This document shows positions 1 to 5,209 of a stretch of DNA of 5,615 nucleotides, piece after piece. The translations under genes and the position numbers were made by a program. This DNA comes from Pseudomonadota bacterium. Its GTDB lineage: Bacteria; Pseudomonadota; Gammaproteobacteria; Halothiobacillales; Halothiobacillaceae. Position 1 is the stretch's first letter. Each line of letters starts with the position of its first letter. A model generated the notes under the pieces. The model saw only the letters and a program-made list of their open reading frames with translations, ran no database searches and had not been told where the DNA came from. Location of the stretch: assembly GCA_021795795.1 (NCBI GenBank), contig JAJYPA010000533.1:1-5615 (forward strand), written 5' to 3'.

Positions 1-1
1 T

Positions 2-247
2 CTGTTCGGCGGTTTTACCCACGCCGCGCTGGTCGCGCATCTTGCGCGGCGCCTGCGCGTGTACGATAACCGCGCCACGGTGGACCTGAACCTGCAGGCC
101 GACTATCAGCCGCCCTTACTCTTGGAAATAAAGAAAGGCGTCATCCTCCGGCAAAGCACGGAGCCTCTGCCCTGGTGGGCGGAAATTCTGCGGGATGTGG
201 CCCTGGGGGCGGATATGGGCGTGGATATGGACGCCCTGTACCGTTGA
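2..247 (+). CDS. C-terminal end of a zeta-toxin-like P-loop kinase/ATPase (partial)
   Basis: An open frame enters from the left edge and stops at TGA 245-247, giving the last 81 residues of a protein whose start lies outside the window. The segment VYDN (residues 20-23 of the fragment), then a short gap, a hydrophobic LLLEI stretch (39-43) and LPWW (56-59) resemble the C-terminal pattern of zeta-toxin/UDP-GlcNAc-kinase-like P-loop proteins, in which a V-x-D-N strand is followed by a hydrophobic strand, a turn and an L-P-x-W helix start. The Walker A region that would settle the family is not in the window. If the assignment is right, the full protein would phosphorylate a small substrate, possibly as a toxin, but that is inference. 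No Shine-Dalgarno sequence precedes the internal GTG at 59, so I treat the frame as continuing from upstream. The gene runs in the same direction as the CBASS operon but is about 580 bases away, so it is probably a separate unit. Confidence 0.5.
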   Translation: MFGGFTHAALVAHLARRLRVYDNRATVDLNLQADYQPPLLLEIKKGVILRQSTEPLPWWAEILRDVALGADMGVDMDALYR

Positions 248-621
248 AGATTTCAGGGGGGTATGCGGTGCGTATTCCGGCCGCATTCGGCTACTGGTTC
301 GTCAGCAGGCTGGGGATTTCTGGGCTGAACGCTCTGGCAAACCAATGGCGAAACCTTCGACGAAGACCCTTCCGGTTAGTGGCAACAGTCCTGACGTTCC
401 TGGCGGTTCTGTTTTTACTTAAAAAAATCGCTGTTTCGATAAGATAAGCGAGATACACGAGGAACAGATCGTTGCGGTTGTTTGCTAGCAGGCCGTCGGT
501 TTTAGCCATAGGATCCGGGGTAGGTGACATGGAGCATGTGAGGTGGCTCGGCTGGGCGGCCGGTTTCGACACGTGAAACACTAGATATGGCATTTGCCAA
601 AAGAAAACAGGGAAGATATAG

Positions 622-637
622 TGTCACCGAAGTGACA
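622..637 (-). repeat. Perfect stem-loop with UUCG loop on the minus strand
   Basis: TGTCAC (622-627) and GTGACA (632-637) pair perfectly around a four-base loop. Read on the minus strand, the loop is TTCG closed by C-G, which is the very stable cUUCGg tetraloop in RNA. It lies just past the leftward terminator at 644-678, so it could act as a second block to read-through or shield a 3' end. No T-tract follows, so it is not itself an intrinsic terminator. Confidence 0.55.
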
Positions 638-643
638 ACGATC

Positions 644-678
644 AAAAAAAGAGTCGCCCCACTTGGCGCGGGCGACTC
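644..678 (-). terminator. Strong Rho-independent terminator, leftward
   Basis: A perfect 9-bp GC-rich stem, GAGTCGCCC (651-659) with GGGCGACTC (670-678), has a 10-nt loop. On the minus strand it is followed directly by seven T (complement of A 644-650). On the plus strand no T-run follows, so it works leftward only. No leftward protein gene feeds into it, and this is the main argument for a small RNA or a lost gene. Confidence 0.8.
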
Positions 679-683
679 AGGAT

Positions 684-699
684 CACCGAAAGCTCGGTG
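684..699 (-). repeat. Stem-loop inside the candidate small RNA
   Basis: CACCGA (684-689) and TCGGTG (694-699) form a perfect 6-bp stem with a four-base loop. It is the 5' hairpin of the putative leftward RNA, separated by six bases from the terminator stem. Confidence 0.5.
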
Positions 700-714
700 T
701 AGTTGCAGAGATGC

Positions 715-744
715 ATTGTCGGCTCGACCGACTGGCATCGTCAA
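715..744 (-). promoter_or_regulatory. Putative sigma-70 promoter, leftward
   Basis: On the minus strand, TTGACG (739-744) matches five of six -35 consensus bases. GACAAT (715-720) matches four of six -10 bases. The spacer is 18 bp. A start near 708 would give an RNA ending at the 644-678 terminator. The match is moderate, but its placement in front of an orphan terminator raises its weight. Confidence 0.4.
718..732. promoter_or_regulatory. Candidate operator: GTCGG-n5-CCGAC inverted repeat
   Basis: Two perfect 5-bp half-sites (718-722 and 728-732) flank five bases. The repeat overlaps the -10 box of the leftward promoter and lies where a -35 region for the rightward TATAAA box would fall, so a bound protein could affect both directions. 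A 5-bp inverted repeat is common by chance, so this is only a candidate. Confidence 0.2.
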
Positions 745-750
745 TATAAA
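745..750 (+). promoter_or_regulatory. Possible -10 box for the CBASS operon
   Basis: TATAAA lies in an AT-rich island (743-753) in otherwise GC-rich DNA, about 75 bases upstream of the preferred CD-NTase start. No good -35 hexamer sits 16-18 bases upstream (722-727 reads GCTCGA), so any promoter here would be weak or activator-dependent. It directly abuts the -35 box of the leftward promoter, so the two would compete for RNA polymerase. Confidence 0.25.
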
Positions 751-825
751 ATTCGAGCTCGGATGGTCCCCTTGAAGTGCGCCACAACCGCAGACTTACG
801 GACATGTATGCACCGAGACCCTTCC

Positions 826-2073
826 ATGCCTTTGTCGGCGCGGGGATTGATTCCTTCGCGCTTCTCAGATGAATCTGTAAGCATAGTGAGCGGCGCCATC
901 GTCGCAATCACGGATGCGCACGCGCTGACCGAAACACAACGCGATCGCCTGACCTCTGCCTACGAGTCGATCGGGCAATTCTTGTCCGAGCATCCGACGC
1001 TCGGCGGCGTGACTGTCGAGGTCCACCCTCAGGGGTCGATGCTGATCGGGACGTCTACCAGACCGGAGGGGCGGACCGAAATGGACGTCGATCTTGTCCT
1101 GCTGCTCAAACCTGGCGTGCAGGACCAGTTCAACTGCCGTCAGCTACTCGACGTGGTTCATCAGGCGATGTACGAGTACGCGATGCGCCACGATCTCGGA
1201 ATCGAGCAAAAGCGGCGTTGCGTGCAGCTGCAGTACGCGGATGAGATGCATGCAGATGTGACGCCGGTTGTGCACAGCCCGAAGCTGCTTGGGCCGCACG
1301 GCGACACGTTCGGACTCGTCCCTGACCGTGAACTGTCCCGGTACATGGGGACGAATCCGAAGGGCTACGGGCTCTGGGTCAATGCAGTTGCGACACGCAC
1401 GCCTCTATTCGGTAAGCGGGTTGCGGACATGGATGCCTTGGCAAAGGCAGGGGTGACGCCGCTTCCATCCATCGAGATCTTCGATCGCCTGCTGGCGCGC
1501 ATCATCCAGATACTCAAGATTCACCGGAACAAGTATTTCGCCCAAATGCCCGATCTTGCACCGCCGAGCGTCGTCATCACGACGACCGCCGTTCAGTCCT
1601 ACCTCGCTGCGCTTGGCGACACCTTTGACACTCCTCTTGACCTCATGATGCGCATGTGGCGTGATATGCCGACCTACATCCAACGTCGCACGATGCCGCG
1701 CGGCGAACATTGGACCCTGGGCAATCCGACGGCCGCCGAAGACAATTTGGCTGATCGAATGAACTCGTCGCCTGACCGGCAGGATGCCTTCGACGATTGG
1801 CACCGCACGTTCGGTGTTGACGTTCTCGGGATGATCGAGCTGGCCGGTCAGAATCAAGGGATGGACGCGCTGTGCAAGAGCGTGTCCACCTTGTTCGGCA
1901 GTAGGGCTGAAGATAGTGTCAGCGCGGCCTTGTGCGCCTCGATCAACGGGCACCGTGACGGGCAAATGATCGTGGTGCCGGTCTCTGCCGATTCGACTTC
2001 CGCATCGCTACTGTCGACGGCGCCGGTGCGGATGAAGAGCCAGCCGCATCGCTTCTTTGGGCGGGACGAGTAA
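826..2073 (+). CDS. CD-NTase: cyclic-oligonucleotide synthase of a short type II CBASS
   Basis: The protein has 415 residues from ATG 826. It belongs to the cGAS/DncV-like nucleotidyltransferase family, which joins NTPs into cyclic di- or trinucleotide alarms after phage infection. The active-site signature is complete: QGS (G70-S71), the metal-binding pair D87-V-D89 in a TEMDVDLVLLL strand, and a third aspartate, D144, in MHADVTP. The PDREL segment near 166-170, followed by N-P-x-G-Y, is also typical of CBASS enzymes. The C-terminus is a low-complexity linker ending HRFFG-RDE, in the place where type II enzymes carry the tail used in E2-mediated conjugation. The frame is open back to TTG 703, with ATGs at 763 and 808. 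I prefer 826 because the N-terminus then matches the usual helix before the nucleotidyltransferase core, although no start has a strong ribosome-binding site. The stop TAA overlaps the next ATG by one base (TAATG). The nucleotide product cannot be told from the sequence. Confidence 0.9.
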   Translation: MPLSARGLIPSRFSDESVSIVSGAIVAITDAHALTETQRDRLTSAYESIGQFLSEHPTLGGVTVEVHPQGSMLIGTSTRPEGRTEMDVDLVLLLKPGVQDQFNCRQLLDVVHQAMYEYAMRHDLGIEQKRRCVQLQYADEMHADVTPVVHSPKLLGPHGDTFGLVPDRELSRYMGTNPKGYGLWVNAVATRTPLFGKRVADMDALAKAGVTPLPSIEIFDRLLARIIQILKIHRNKYFAQMPDLAPPSVVITTTAVQSYLAALGDTFDTPLDLMMRMWRDMPTYIQRRTMPRGEHWTLGNPTAAEDNLADRMNSSPDRQDAFDDWHRTFGVDVLGMIELAGQNQGMDALCKSVSTLFGSRAEDSVSAALCASINGHRDGQMIVVPVSADSTSASLLSTAPVRMKSQPHRFFGRDE

Positions 2074-2549
2074 TGGCCCGGCCGCCGCGCCAAGTCCCGT
2101 CGCTTGCCATGCAAGCGCACCGGCTGCGCGACCTTGGGCTGGATGGGGCGAGGGCTGATGTGATCAGAGCGGGTGCGCAACTGCGCTTCGATTTCACGGC
2201 AAGGCCGCTTGTCGGCGCACGGGCATATCGCTGTAGCGTCGAAATGCACCGTAGCGGATATCCAGTTGCTGCTTATGTTCTCAGTCCTGACCTCAAGCAA
2301 CTATCTGGCGGCAAGCGACCGCCGCACATCTATGCGCACAGCGCCGGGCGAACGAAGTTGTGCCTATACATGCCTGTCGCTGGGGAGTGGCATCCTGGGA
2401 TGTGGCTTTCTGAGACGTTCGTCCCCTGGACCTTTGAGTGGTTGCGCTACTTCGAATTGTGGCTAATCGACGGCGAGTGGCATGGAGGCGGCGAGCATCC
2501 CAAACCTGAAGAGCGCGGCAGATACGGCGTCAGGAGCTCAAGAGCATGA
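2073..2549 (+). CDS. Stand-alone E2-like conjugating protein of CBASS (no E1 domain)
   Basis: The protein has 158 residues. It resembles the E2-like proteins of short type II CBASS systems, which are related to eukaryotic ubiquitin-conjugating enzymes and to the E2 half of Cap2. The candidate catalytic cysteine is C97 in K-L-C-L-Y-M-P, preceded by P-H-I-Y (H85) and H89. It is followed by the spaced Trp pattern W106, W111, W119, W123, W130 and W136, then G-G-G-E-H (138-142). This H..Y..LCLY.P....W..T..W..WL.Y.E.W...W.GG..H layout is characteristic of the family. The usual E1 adenylation domain of Cap2 is missing, as is any separate E1 gene nearby. In related E2-only systems the protein forms a thioester with the C-terminus of its CD-NTase and regulates it. 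That role is inferred here from context. Translation is probably coupled to the CD-NTase through TAATG, and the stop overlaps the phospholipase start by four bases (ATGA). A second cysteine, C54, is unlikely to be catalytic. Confidence 0.85.
   Translation: MARPPRQVPSLAMQAHRLRDLGLDGARADVIRAGAQLRFDFTARPLVGARAYRCSVEMHRSGYPVAAYVLSPDLKQLSGGKRPPHIYAHSAGRTKLCLYMPVAGEWHPGMWLSETFVPWTFEWLRYFELWLIDGEWHGGGEHPKPEERGRYGVRSSRA
2532..2536 (+). promoter_or_regulatory. Ribosome-binding site of the patatin effector gene
   Basis: AGGAG lies nine bases before ATG 2546, inside the 3' end of the E2-like gene. Together with the ATGA overlap it supports this start and coupled translation. Confidence 0.65.
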
Positions 2550-3535
2550 GCGCAGCGATTAAGCGAAGAATCCTCACGATCGATGGAGGCGGTCTCAAGG
2601 GAATCGTGCCGGCCGCGTTCCTGGCAGAGTTGGAGAAGCAGGTTGAGCGCCCCCTGCACGAATACTTCGACCTTATCGTCGGCACATCAACGGGCGGGAT
2701 CATTGCCGCAGGCATTGCCTGTGGAATGCGCGCCGAAGAGATTGTCGATATCTACAAGAAGTCCGGTCCGCGCATCTTTCCGACGGGCAACTGGTTCACT
2801 CGCCTCAAGCTCTGGATGAACTGGGTTGTGCGGACAAAGTACCCAACGTCGGTCTTGCGTGCAGAACTCGAGCACCACTTTCAGGAGGCGCTCATTGGTG
2901 ATGCGCGCACGAGACTGGTCATTCCTTCATGGAACCCGACGGGGCAGGGCGTATACATCTGGAAGACCAGGCACTGTGGAAGATTTCGACTTGACCACAG
3001 CAAGCCAATCGTTGAGGCGTTGGTGTCTACAGCATCAGCGCCAACCTACTTTTCATCATCACTCAAGCGAGGGGGAACAGGACTCATTGACGGCGGCGTG
3101 TGGGCGAACAACCCGATGCTCGTTGCGGCCGTCGAAGCGGTGGGTGTGCTGGGATGGAATGCTCACGACGTATATATGCTCGCGCTCGGGTGCATCAAGG
3201 AAGACTACATCCCGCCGTCCGGCGGCGGCCTCTTGCGGTGGGCCCTCCCCGCGCCAACTGTGTTCATGCAAGGTCAGTCAAGCGGCGCAGTCGGCGGCAC
3301 CTACCTATTGCTTGGCGACCGACCAAATGCGCCGGAGCGCGTGTTTCGCTTGGAGGCATCCGTACCTTCCGGAAAGTTCGCCTTGGATGGTGCGAACAAC
3401 TTGGATCAGATGGAGAGGATGGGGAGGGATTTCGCGCGTCAGCGTCTTGATCATTTGCTATCGCTGTTCTTCCGTGATCAGGTGACGCCGTTCGTGCCTC
3501 TACCGAAAGAGGCACTCGACGAAGAGGTTGCATGA
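2546..3535 (+). CDS. capV: Patatin-like phospholipase, CBASS effector (CapV-type)
   Basis: The protein has 329 residues. It is the killing arm of the system: a cyclic-nucleotide-activated phospholipase that degrades the inner membrane of infected cells. All patatin motifs are visible: the oxyanion loop D13-G-G-G-L-K-G19, the nucleophile elbow G46-T-S48-T-G50-G with catalytic S48, and the second catalytic residue D182 in LIDGGVWANNP (DGG motif). The catalytic Ser-Asp dyad therefore looks intact. The segment NWFTRLKLWMNWVV (82-95) is rich in aromatic and hydrophobic residues and may contact membrane or form a lid; that is inference. There is no signal peptide or clear membrane helix, so the protein is cytosolic until activated. 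The ATG overlaps the E2-like stop (ATGA), and AGGAG lies nine bases upstream. It is the last gene of the operon, and no intrinsic terminator is evident after it. Other patatin clades (such as CapE) are possible, so the symbol is tentative. Confidence 0.88.
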   Translation: MSAAIKRRILTIDGGGLKGIVPAAFLAELEKQVERPLHEYFDLIVGTSTGGIIAAGIACGMRAEEIVDIYKKSGPRIFPTGNWFTRLKLWMNWVVRTKYPTSVLRAELEHHFQEALIGDARTRLVIPSWNPTGQGVYIWKTRHCGRFRLDHSKPIVEALVSTASAPTYFSSSLKRGGTGLIDGGVWANNPMLVAAVEAVGVLGWNAHDVYMLALGCIKEDYIPPSGGGLLRWALPAPTVFMQGQSSGAVGGTYLLLGDRPNAPERVFRLEASVPSGKFALDGANNLDQMERMGRDFARQRLDHLLSLFFRDQVTPFVPLPKEALDEEVA

Positions 3536-3864
3536 TGTGTGAATTAGCCGGTGCAAGAACCTTACGTTCAGTCTCCCGGCACTTTCACCGTCGGCTACCG
3601 GCCGCATTCACGACGTTGCGACGGATGTGCCGCTTTGGCCGATCTGCTGTCCGTGAGTGAGGAACCGTCCGGGATGACAGCCCCACTTTGACACCTACAG
3701 CATCTTGCATAAAAAGGAGTGTCGTATCTTGTCTCGTGGCCATGCGGTACATCTTGCTCTTGAAGGCTAGCGAAGTCATTATCCATATTTGCTGTCAATC
3801 TGACAGATCCGGCGGGAACAGTCGTGTCCATTCCTCCAGCAGCGCGTCGGCCTCATTCACTGGT
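3536..3864. other. Region between convergent phospholipase and integrase genes
   Basis: About 330 bases lie between two genes that face each other. I see no intrinsic terminator with a T-run on either strand. The only gene candidate is the minus-strand 27-codon ORF at 3795-3878. The part at 3575-3690 is GC-rich with several short, imperfect inverted repeats (for example CGGC/GCCG around 3592-3604) and no recognisable gene. It could be the remnant of an older gene or an attachment region for the adjacent recombinase, but the sequence alone does not show this. Confidence 0.5.
3792..3806. repeat. CTGTCA-n3-TGACAG inverted repeat
   Basis: A perfect 6-bp inverted repeat with a three-base centre overlaps the stop codon of the small minus-strand ORF. 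No T-run follows on either strand, so it is not a standard terminator. Its place just beyond the integrase gene makes it a possible protein-binding site. Confidence 0.35.
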
Positions 3865-3878
3865 TCATGGGCTTCCAT
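3795..3878 (-). CDS. Possible 27-residue acidic small protein overlapping the integrase end
   Basis: A 28-codon frame starts at ATG (3876-3878), 14 bases inside the integrase 3' end in another frame, and stops at TGA (3795-3797). It begins MEAHEPVNEADALLEEW and finishes PPDLSD. The product is strongly acidic, and the ADALLEEWTRLF part could form an amphipathic helix. The overlap allows translational coupling with the integrase. The same frame is open a little further upstream inside the integrase gene (to a stop near 3912), so this could also be the end of a longer ancestral integrase C-terminus displaced by a frameshift. I do not recognise it. Confidence 0.3.
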   Translation of the reverse strand: MEAHEPVNEADALLEEWTRLFPPDLSD

Positions 3879-4920
3879 CGCAGAGCTTAGGATCAGTACC
3901 AGTTGGCGTTAAAACAGCTTGAACAGATGCGCCGAACCCCCCACTTCGTTTGCCTTTTCCATAGACCTGATCCGTCATGGTTGAATGCCCCATGATCGCG
4001 GCAATATCCGCCAAACTGTACTCCCCGTCATTGAGTAGTTTTGCATGAAATGTATGCCGCCCAGAAAGAAAATCTATCACCATTTTCCTGTCCGTGAAAA
4101 CCGCATGGTTTGCTTTATGGAGCCAGCGCCTACACGTCCTGAGATATTGTTCGTAACTGCCACCATTGGCCATGAATTCGCCCATCTCCTCCATATGCGC
4201 TGAAAGACTAACCTGATATGGACCGCCATCTAGTGGCCACGGTACGCGGCGGTACAGAACTATATCACCCTGAGTTTTGGCACATCTTACCCAAAGGTAA
4301 GGCATGCCATCTGCGTCATAACGAGTTTCCACATGTTGCCATTCACTGGGCCGCAGTCCAGTGCCAATGGTGGCCAGAAACATAGCCAGCGTGCGAATCG
4401 GCCAACCAGCGTACCTTGCATCATGAAGGGTGGCCACCATTTTTTTTGACCTCCGCATGCCTTCTTTATCAAGCCAATCCGCTATTTTCTTAATATCATG
4501 TGGAGTAACCGTTTTTCTTCGGCGCCGAGTAGAAGCCTTGGCGGTCTTGGCTTTTTTAAAGTCTTGTTGAGCGCGCGAAATAATCAGCAGCCCCTCCTGA
4601 TCATTACGATCTGTTAATGTCTGTTCTATCGCCAACCGGTATCCCCGATACGTGGACGGGCGCAAGCTCCTTTGGGCATCGTCTCCAATCATCCAGAGCG
4701 CAGCAAGATGCAGATCACCAAACCTGGTTTCGAGCATATGCGCTTTTGCCCGGAGTGTCTGCAACGTGATAGGTTTGCGCTGATTGCCGTTATCTCCCTT
4801 CAACAATAAAGAATCTCTCACCCAACGCTGCATCGCCGCCTGATATTCTTTCGTAGTCGAGAACTCATGAAGTTCTGGCATGGACAACACGGCATCTTTA
4901 TTTCTGATGTCAATATTCAT
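3865..4920 (-). CDS. Tyrosine recombinase / phage-type integrase
   Basis: The protein has 351 residues on the minus strand. It should cut and rejoin DNA through a 3'-phosphotyrosine link to move an element into or out of the chromosome. Visible catalytic features are R190 in T-G-L-R-P-S-E, K215 in the beta-hairpin (CAKTQGD), R288 in S-G-R-H-T-F, H312 in M-G-H-S and the nucleophile Y320 in D-Q-V-Y-G-K. The position that is usually His in the H-x-x-R motif is L285 here, which is unusual. The N-terminal half (about 1-125) would be the core-site-binding domain, followed by a basic stretch R132-R135-K136. The start ATG is supported by AAGGAGA five bases away. The gene is visibly more AT-rich than the defence operon and converges on it, so it may belong to the element that delivered that operon or to a separate insertion. 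Its target site cannot be identified here. Confidence 0.85.
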   Translation of the reverse strand: MNIDIRNKDAVLSMPELHEFSTTKEYQAAMQRWVRDSLLLKGDNGNQRKPITLQTLRAKAHMLETRFGDLHLAALWMIGDDAQRSLRPSTYRGYRLAIEQTLTDRNDQEGLLIISRAQQDFKKAKTAKASTRRRRKTVTPHDIKKIADWLDKEGMRRSKKMVATLHDARYAGWPIRTLAMFLATIGTGLRPSEWQHVETRYDADGMPYLWVRCAKTQGDIVLYRRVPWPLDGGPYQVSLSAHMEEMGEFMANGGSYEQYLRTCRRWLHKANHAVFTDRKMVIDFLSGRHTFHAKLLNDGEYSLADIAAIMGHSTMTDQVYGKGKRSGGFGASVQAVLTPTGTDPKLCDGSP

Positions 4921-4925
4921 AACTA

Positions 4926-4932
4926 TCTCCTT
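4926..4932 (-). promoter_or_regulatory. Ribosome-binding site of the integrase
   Basis: AAGGAGA on the minus strand, five bases before the ATG at 4918-4920, is a near-perfect Shine-Dalgarno sequence and fixes the integrase start. Confidence 0.8.
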
Positions 4933-5170
4933 AATTATGTGATTTCCTCATGGGCCTAAGACGATGTACTGAAACTTTTTTATGGATGTTTCTATACACA
5001 GAACATTTTCCATCATGGACTCAAGATGTGGCCATAATCCGGTCATATTGAGGCCTTTCCGCGACCGTTATTAGGCTAAATTGTAACTATCGGTAGCATG
5101 TCCTTCCGGCATAACCTAAATCCTGATTAGCACGATGATTCCGCTGTGTTTTCAGTTTAATGCGCCGTTG
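4933..5170. other. Divergent intergenic region between integrase and transposase
   Basis: This AT-rich stretch should hold the integrase promoter and the left end of the IS1595-type element. A terminal inverted repeat cannot be recognised because the other end of the element lies outside the window. No convincing -35/-10 pair stands out for the integrase on the minus strand, although TATAGA-like and CATAAA-like boxes occur around 4980-5000. A leftward frame covering 5087-5578 is antisense to the transposase and has no recognisable content. Confidence 0.4.
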
Positions 5171-5179
5171 TGATATAAT
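5171..5179 (+). promoter_or_regulatory. Extended -10 promoter of the transposase
   Basis: TGATATAAT combines a perfect TATAAT (5174-5179) with the TGn extension, 30 bases upstream of the start codon. The -35 region (about 5151-5156, TTCAGT) is weak, as is usual when an extended -10 is present. Confidence 0.5.
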
Positions 5180-5198
5180 GCATTGATTGTTATGGCAT

Positions 5199-5205
5199 AG
5201 AGGTG
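5199..5205 (+). promoter_or_regulatory. Ribosome-binding site of the transposase
   Basis: AGAGGTG lies four bases before ATG 5210 and supports this start over the in-frame ATG at 5216. Confidence 0.6.
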
Positions 5206-5209
5206 TCCT

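Larger units (their letters stand above)
644..708 (-). ncRNA. Candidate leftward small RNA, about 65 nt
   Basis: A complete minimal transcription unit can be read on the minus strand: promoter-like boxes at 739-744 and 715-720, an expected start near 708, a 6-bp stem-loop (684-699), and an intrinsic terminator (644-678) with a U7 tail. No ORF of sensible length lies inside it. I do not recognise the RNA family. The predicted product would be mostly structured, with two hairpins and a single-stranded 5' end of about 9 nt. It lies about 120 bases upstream of the chosen CD-NTase start and is transcribed away from it, so it could act in trans, or could reflect regulation of the defence operon. 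The alternative is that the terminator is the remains of a displaced leftward gene. Confidence 0.35.
248..825. other. Intergenic region upstream of the CBASS operon
   Basis: This stretch of about 580 bases has no convincing protein gene. Several short frames exist on both strands, but none has a good ribosome-binding site or recognisable content. The left part contains an imperfectly spaced inverted repeat (263-268 with 281-286) and a T-run/A-run stretch (411-427). The right part (622-750) is dense in structure: a C(UUCG)G-type hairpin, an intrinsic terminator pointing left, another hairpin, and promoter-like boxes on both strands. It separates the kinase-like gene from the defence operon. 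Confidence 0.6.

Noticed and set aside
263..286. ATGCGG-n12-CCGCAT inverted repeat as terminator of the kinase-like gene
   Set aside because: The stem is only 6 bp with a 12-nt loop and no T-run follows. It is weak as a terminator and likely to be chance.
345..422. Short plus-strand frame beginning MAKPSTKTLPVSG
   Set aside because: It looks protein-like but has only 25 codons, no ribosome-binding site and no recognisable relatives. It may be debris.
291..593. 100-codon minus-strand ORF with one hydrophobic stretch
   Set aside because: It has no ribosome-binding site and unfamiliar, Arg-rich composition, and a strong leftward terminator upstream (644-678) would block transcription from farther right. 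I cannot support it as a gene.
587..775. 62-codon plus-strand ORF over the hairpin region
   Set aside because: It has no Shine-Dalgarno sequence, runs through three hairpins and the leftward terminator, and its content looks random.
703..825. N-terminal extension of the CD-NTase from TTG 703, ATG 763 or ATG 808
   Set aside because: The frame is open, but the extension (Cys/Arg-rich, no family pattern) overlaps the promoter-like and hairpin region and no start has a better ribosome-binding site. Family N-termini fit ATG 826 best. ATG 808 remains possible.
1405..1965. 186-codon minus-strand ORF inside the CD-NTase gene
   Set aside because: It is antisense to a gene with all its catalytic motifs, has Arg/His-rich shadow composition and no domain.
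2826..3485. 219-codon plus-strand ORF in another frame of the phospholipase gene
   Set aside because: It is an off-frame reading of an intact patatin gene, with Ser/Arg/Cys-rich composition typical of such shadows.
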